Below, one piece after another: positions 4,835 through 5,359 of a stretch of DNA of 5,359 bases. Under the pieces are notes generated by a model. It saw only the letters and a list, made by a program, of their open reading frames with translations. It had not been told where the DNA came from and searched no databases. Numbering within the stretch: position 1 is the first letter of the stretch; each line of letters begins with the position of its first letter. Made by a program: the position numbers and the translations under genes. The stretch is from an uncultured Pseudomonadota bacterium. GTDB lineage: Bacteria > Pseudomonadota > Gammaproteobacteria > Burkholderiales > Thiobacillaceae. The DNA lies in contig CAIXFP010000884.1 of NCBI GenBank assembly GCA_903918705.1, forward strand, positions 1-5,359, given 5' to 3'.

Positions 4835-5359
4835 ATGCACCGCTTCCTTCTCGCCGTCCTGCGCCGCGACCTCACCCTGGCCGCGCGCCGCCGTGGCGAC
4901 TGGTTGATCGCGCAATTCTTCTTCGTCATGGTGGCCAGCCTGTTCCCGCTCGGCGTCGGCCCGGAGCCGGCCATGCTGGCGCGCATCGGCCCCGGCGTGC
5001 TGTGGGTGGCTGCCACCCTGGCGTCCCTGTTGTCCCTGTCGCGCCTGTTCTCCGACGACCATCGCGAGGGCAGCCTGGAGCACTTGGTGCTCTCCCCGGA
5101 ACCCAGGGTGCTCCTGGTGCTGGGCATGTCCCTGGCGCACTGGCTGATCTACGGCATTCCCCTGCTGTTCATCGCGCCGGTGCTGGGCATCCAGTTCAAC
5201 CTGACCTGGGAAGCCATCGCAGTCCTGGAATTCTCGCTGCTTCTGGGCACCCCCATCCTGTCCCTGCTCGGCGGCGTCGGTGCCGCCCTGACCCTGGGCC
5301 TGCGCGGCGGCGGCGTGTTGTTGACCCTGTTGATCCTGCCGCTGTATATCCCGGCTCTG
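4835..5359 (+). CDS. ccmB: Haem exporter membrane protein CcmB (3' truncated by window)
   Basis: CcmB is the membrane subunit that pairs with CcmA in System I cytochrome c biogenesis. The frame from the ATG at 4835 is open to the window end and gives 175 residues of a family usually about 220 long. Family features are the basic N-terminus MHRFLLAVLRRDLTLAARRRGDW, a first membrane segment beginning FFFVMVASLFPLGVG, a second around VLWVAATLASLLSL, then the cytoplasmic SRLFSDDHREGSLEHLVLSP stretch (residues 69-88) and further hydrophobic segments. The visible part ends with LILPLYIPAL, matching the conserved LPLYIPVL-type motif of CcmB. It starts one base after the ccmA stop, with a GGAG ribosome binding site inside ccmA. 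ccmC would be expected next. Confidence 0.93.
   Translation, partial: MHRFLLAVLRRDLTLAARRRGDWLIAQFFFVMVASLFPLGVGPEPAMLARIGPGVLWVAATLASLLSLSRLFSDDHREGSLEHLVLSPEPRVLLVLGMSLAHWLIYGIPLLFIAPVLGIQFNLTWEAIAVLEFSLLLGTPILSLLGGVGAALTLGLRGGGVLLTLLILPLYIPAL

Overview
The window looks like chromosomal DNA from a GC-rich Gram-negative bacterium, most likely a betaproteobacterium. This rests on the hslV tail, the System I cytochrome c maturation genes (ccmA, ccmB) and the general protein flavour. I cannot name a genus from sequence alone. All supported genes are on the + strand; the long minus-strand frames are high-GC shadows.

Layout: (1) 1-156, the last 51 codons of hslV, the peptidase of the HslUV protease. 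(2) 165-2397, three tightly packed genes (8 nt gap, then 10-nt and 4-nt overlaps) encoding a small PqqD-like protein, an HPr-kinase-like P-loop kinase and an NTP_transf_5-type nucleotidyltransferase. This matches the computationally defined but, to my knowledge, biochemically uncharacterised 'HPr-rel-A' cassette. (3) 2541-4043, two tandem paralogous exported proteins of no family I recognise. Each has an Arg-rich, Tat-like signal peptide, a shared N-terminal Cys/SGQ/SGN motif and a strongly shared C-terminal block, with a divergent middle. (4) 4183 to the end, ccmA and the 5' part of ccmB, subunits of the CcmAB transporter complex of cytochrome c maturation.

The most interesting reading is that regions 2 and 3 form one system. 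The PqqD-like protein would bind a client, and the kinase and nucleotidyltransferase would modify it in the cytoplasm. The two Tat-like proteins encoded next door would be the clients, exported afterwards. The precedent is the lasso-peptide clusters that pair a PqqD-like B1 protein with an HprK-like kinase and a nucleotidyltransferase, but here there is no cyclase, protease or peptide-sized precursor. The client assignment is inference from gene order and shared motifs. The three intergenic gaps (143, 123 and 139 nt) hold only weak promoter candidates, one AT-rich palindrome resembling half a Fur box, and no convincing intrinsic terminator.
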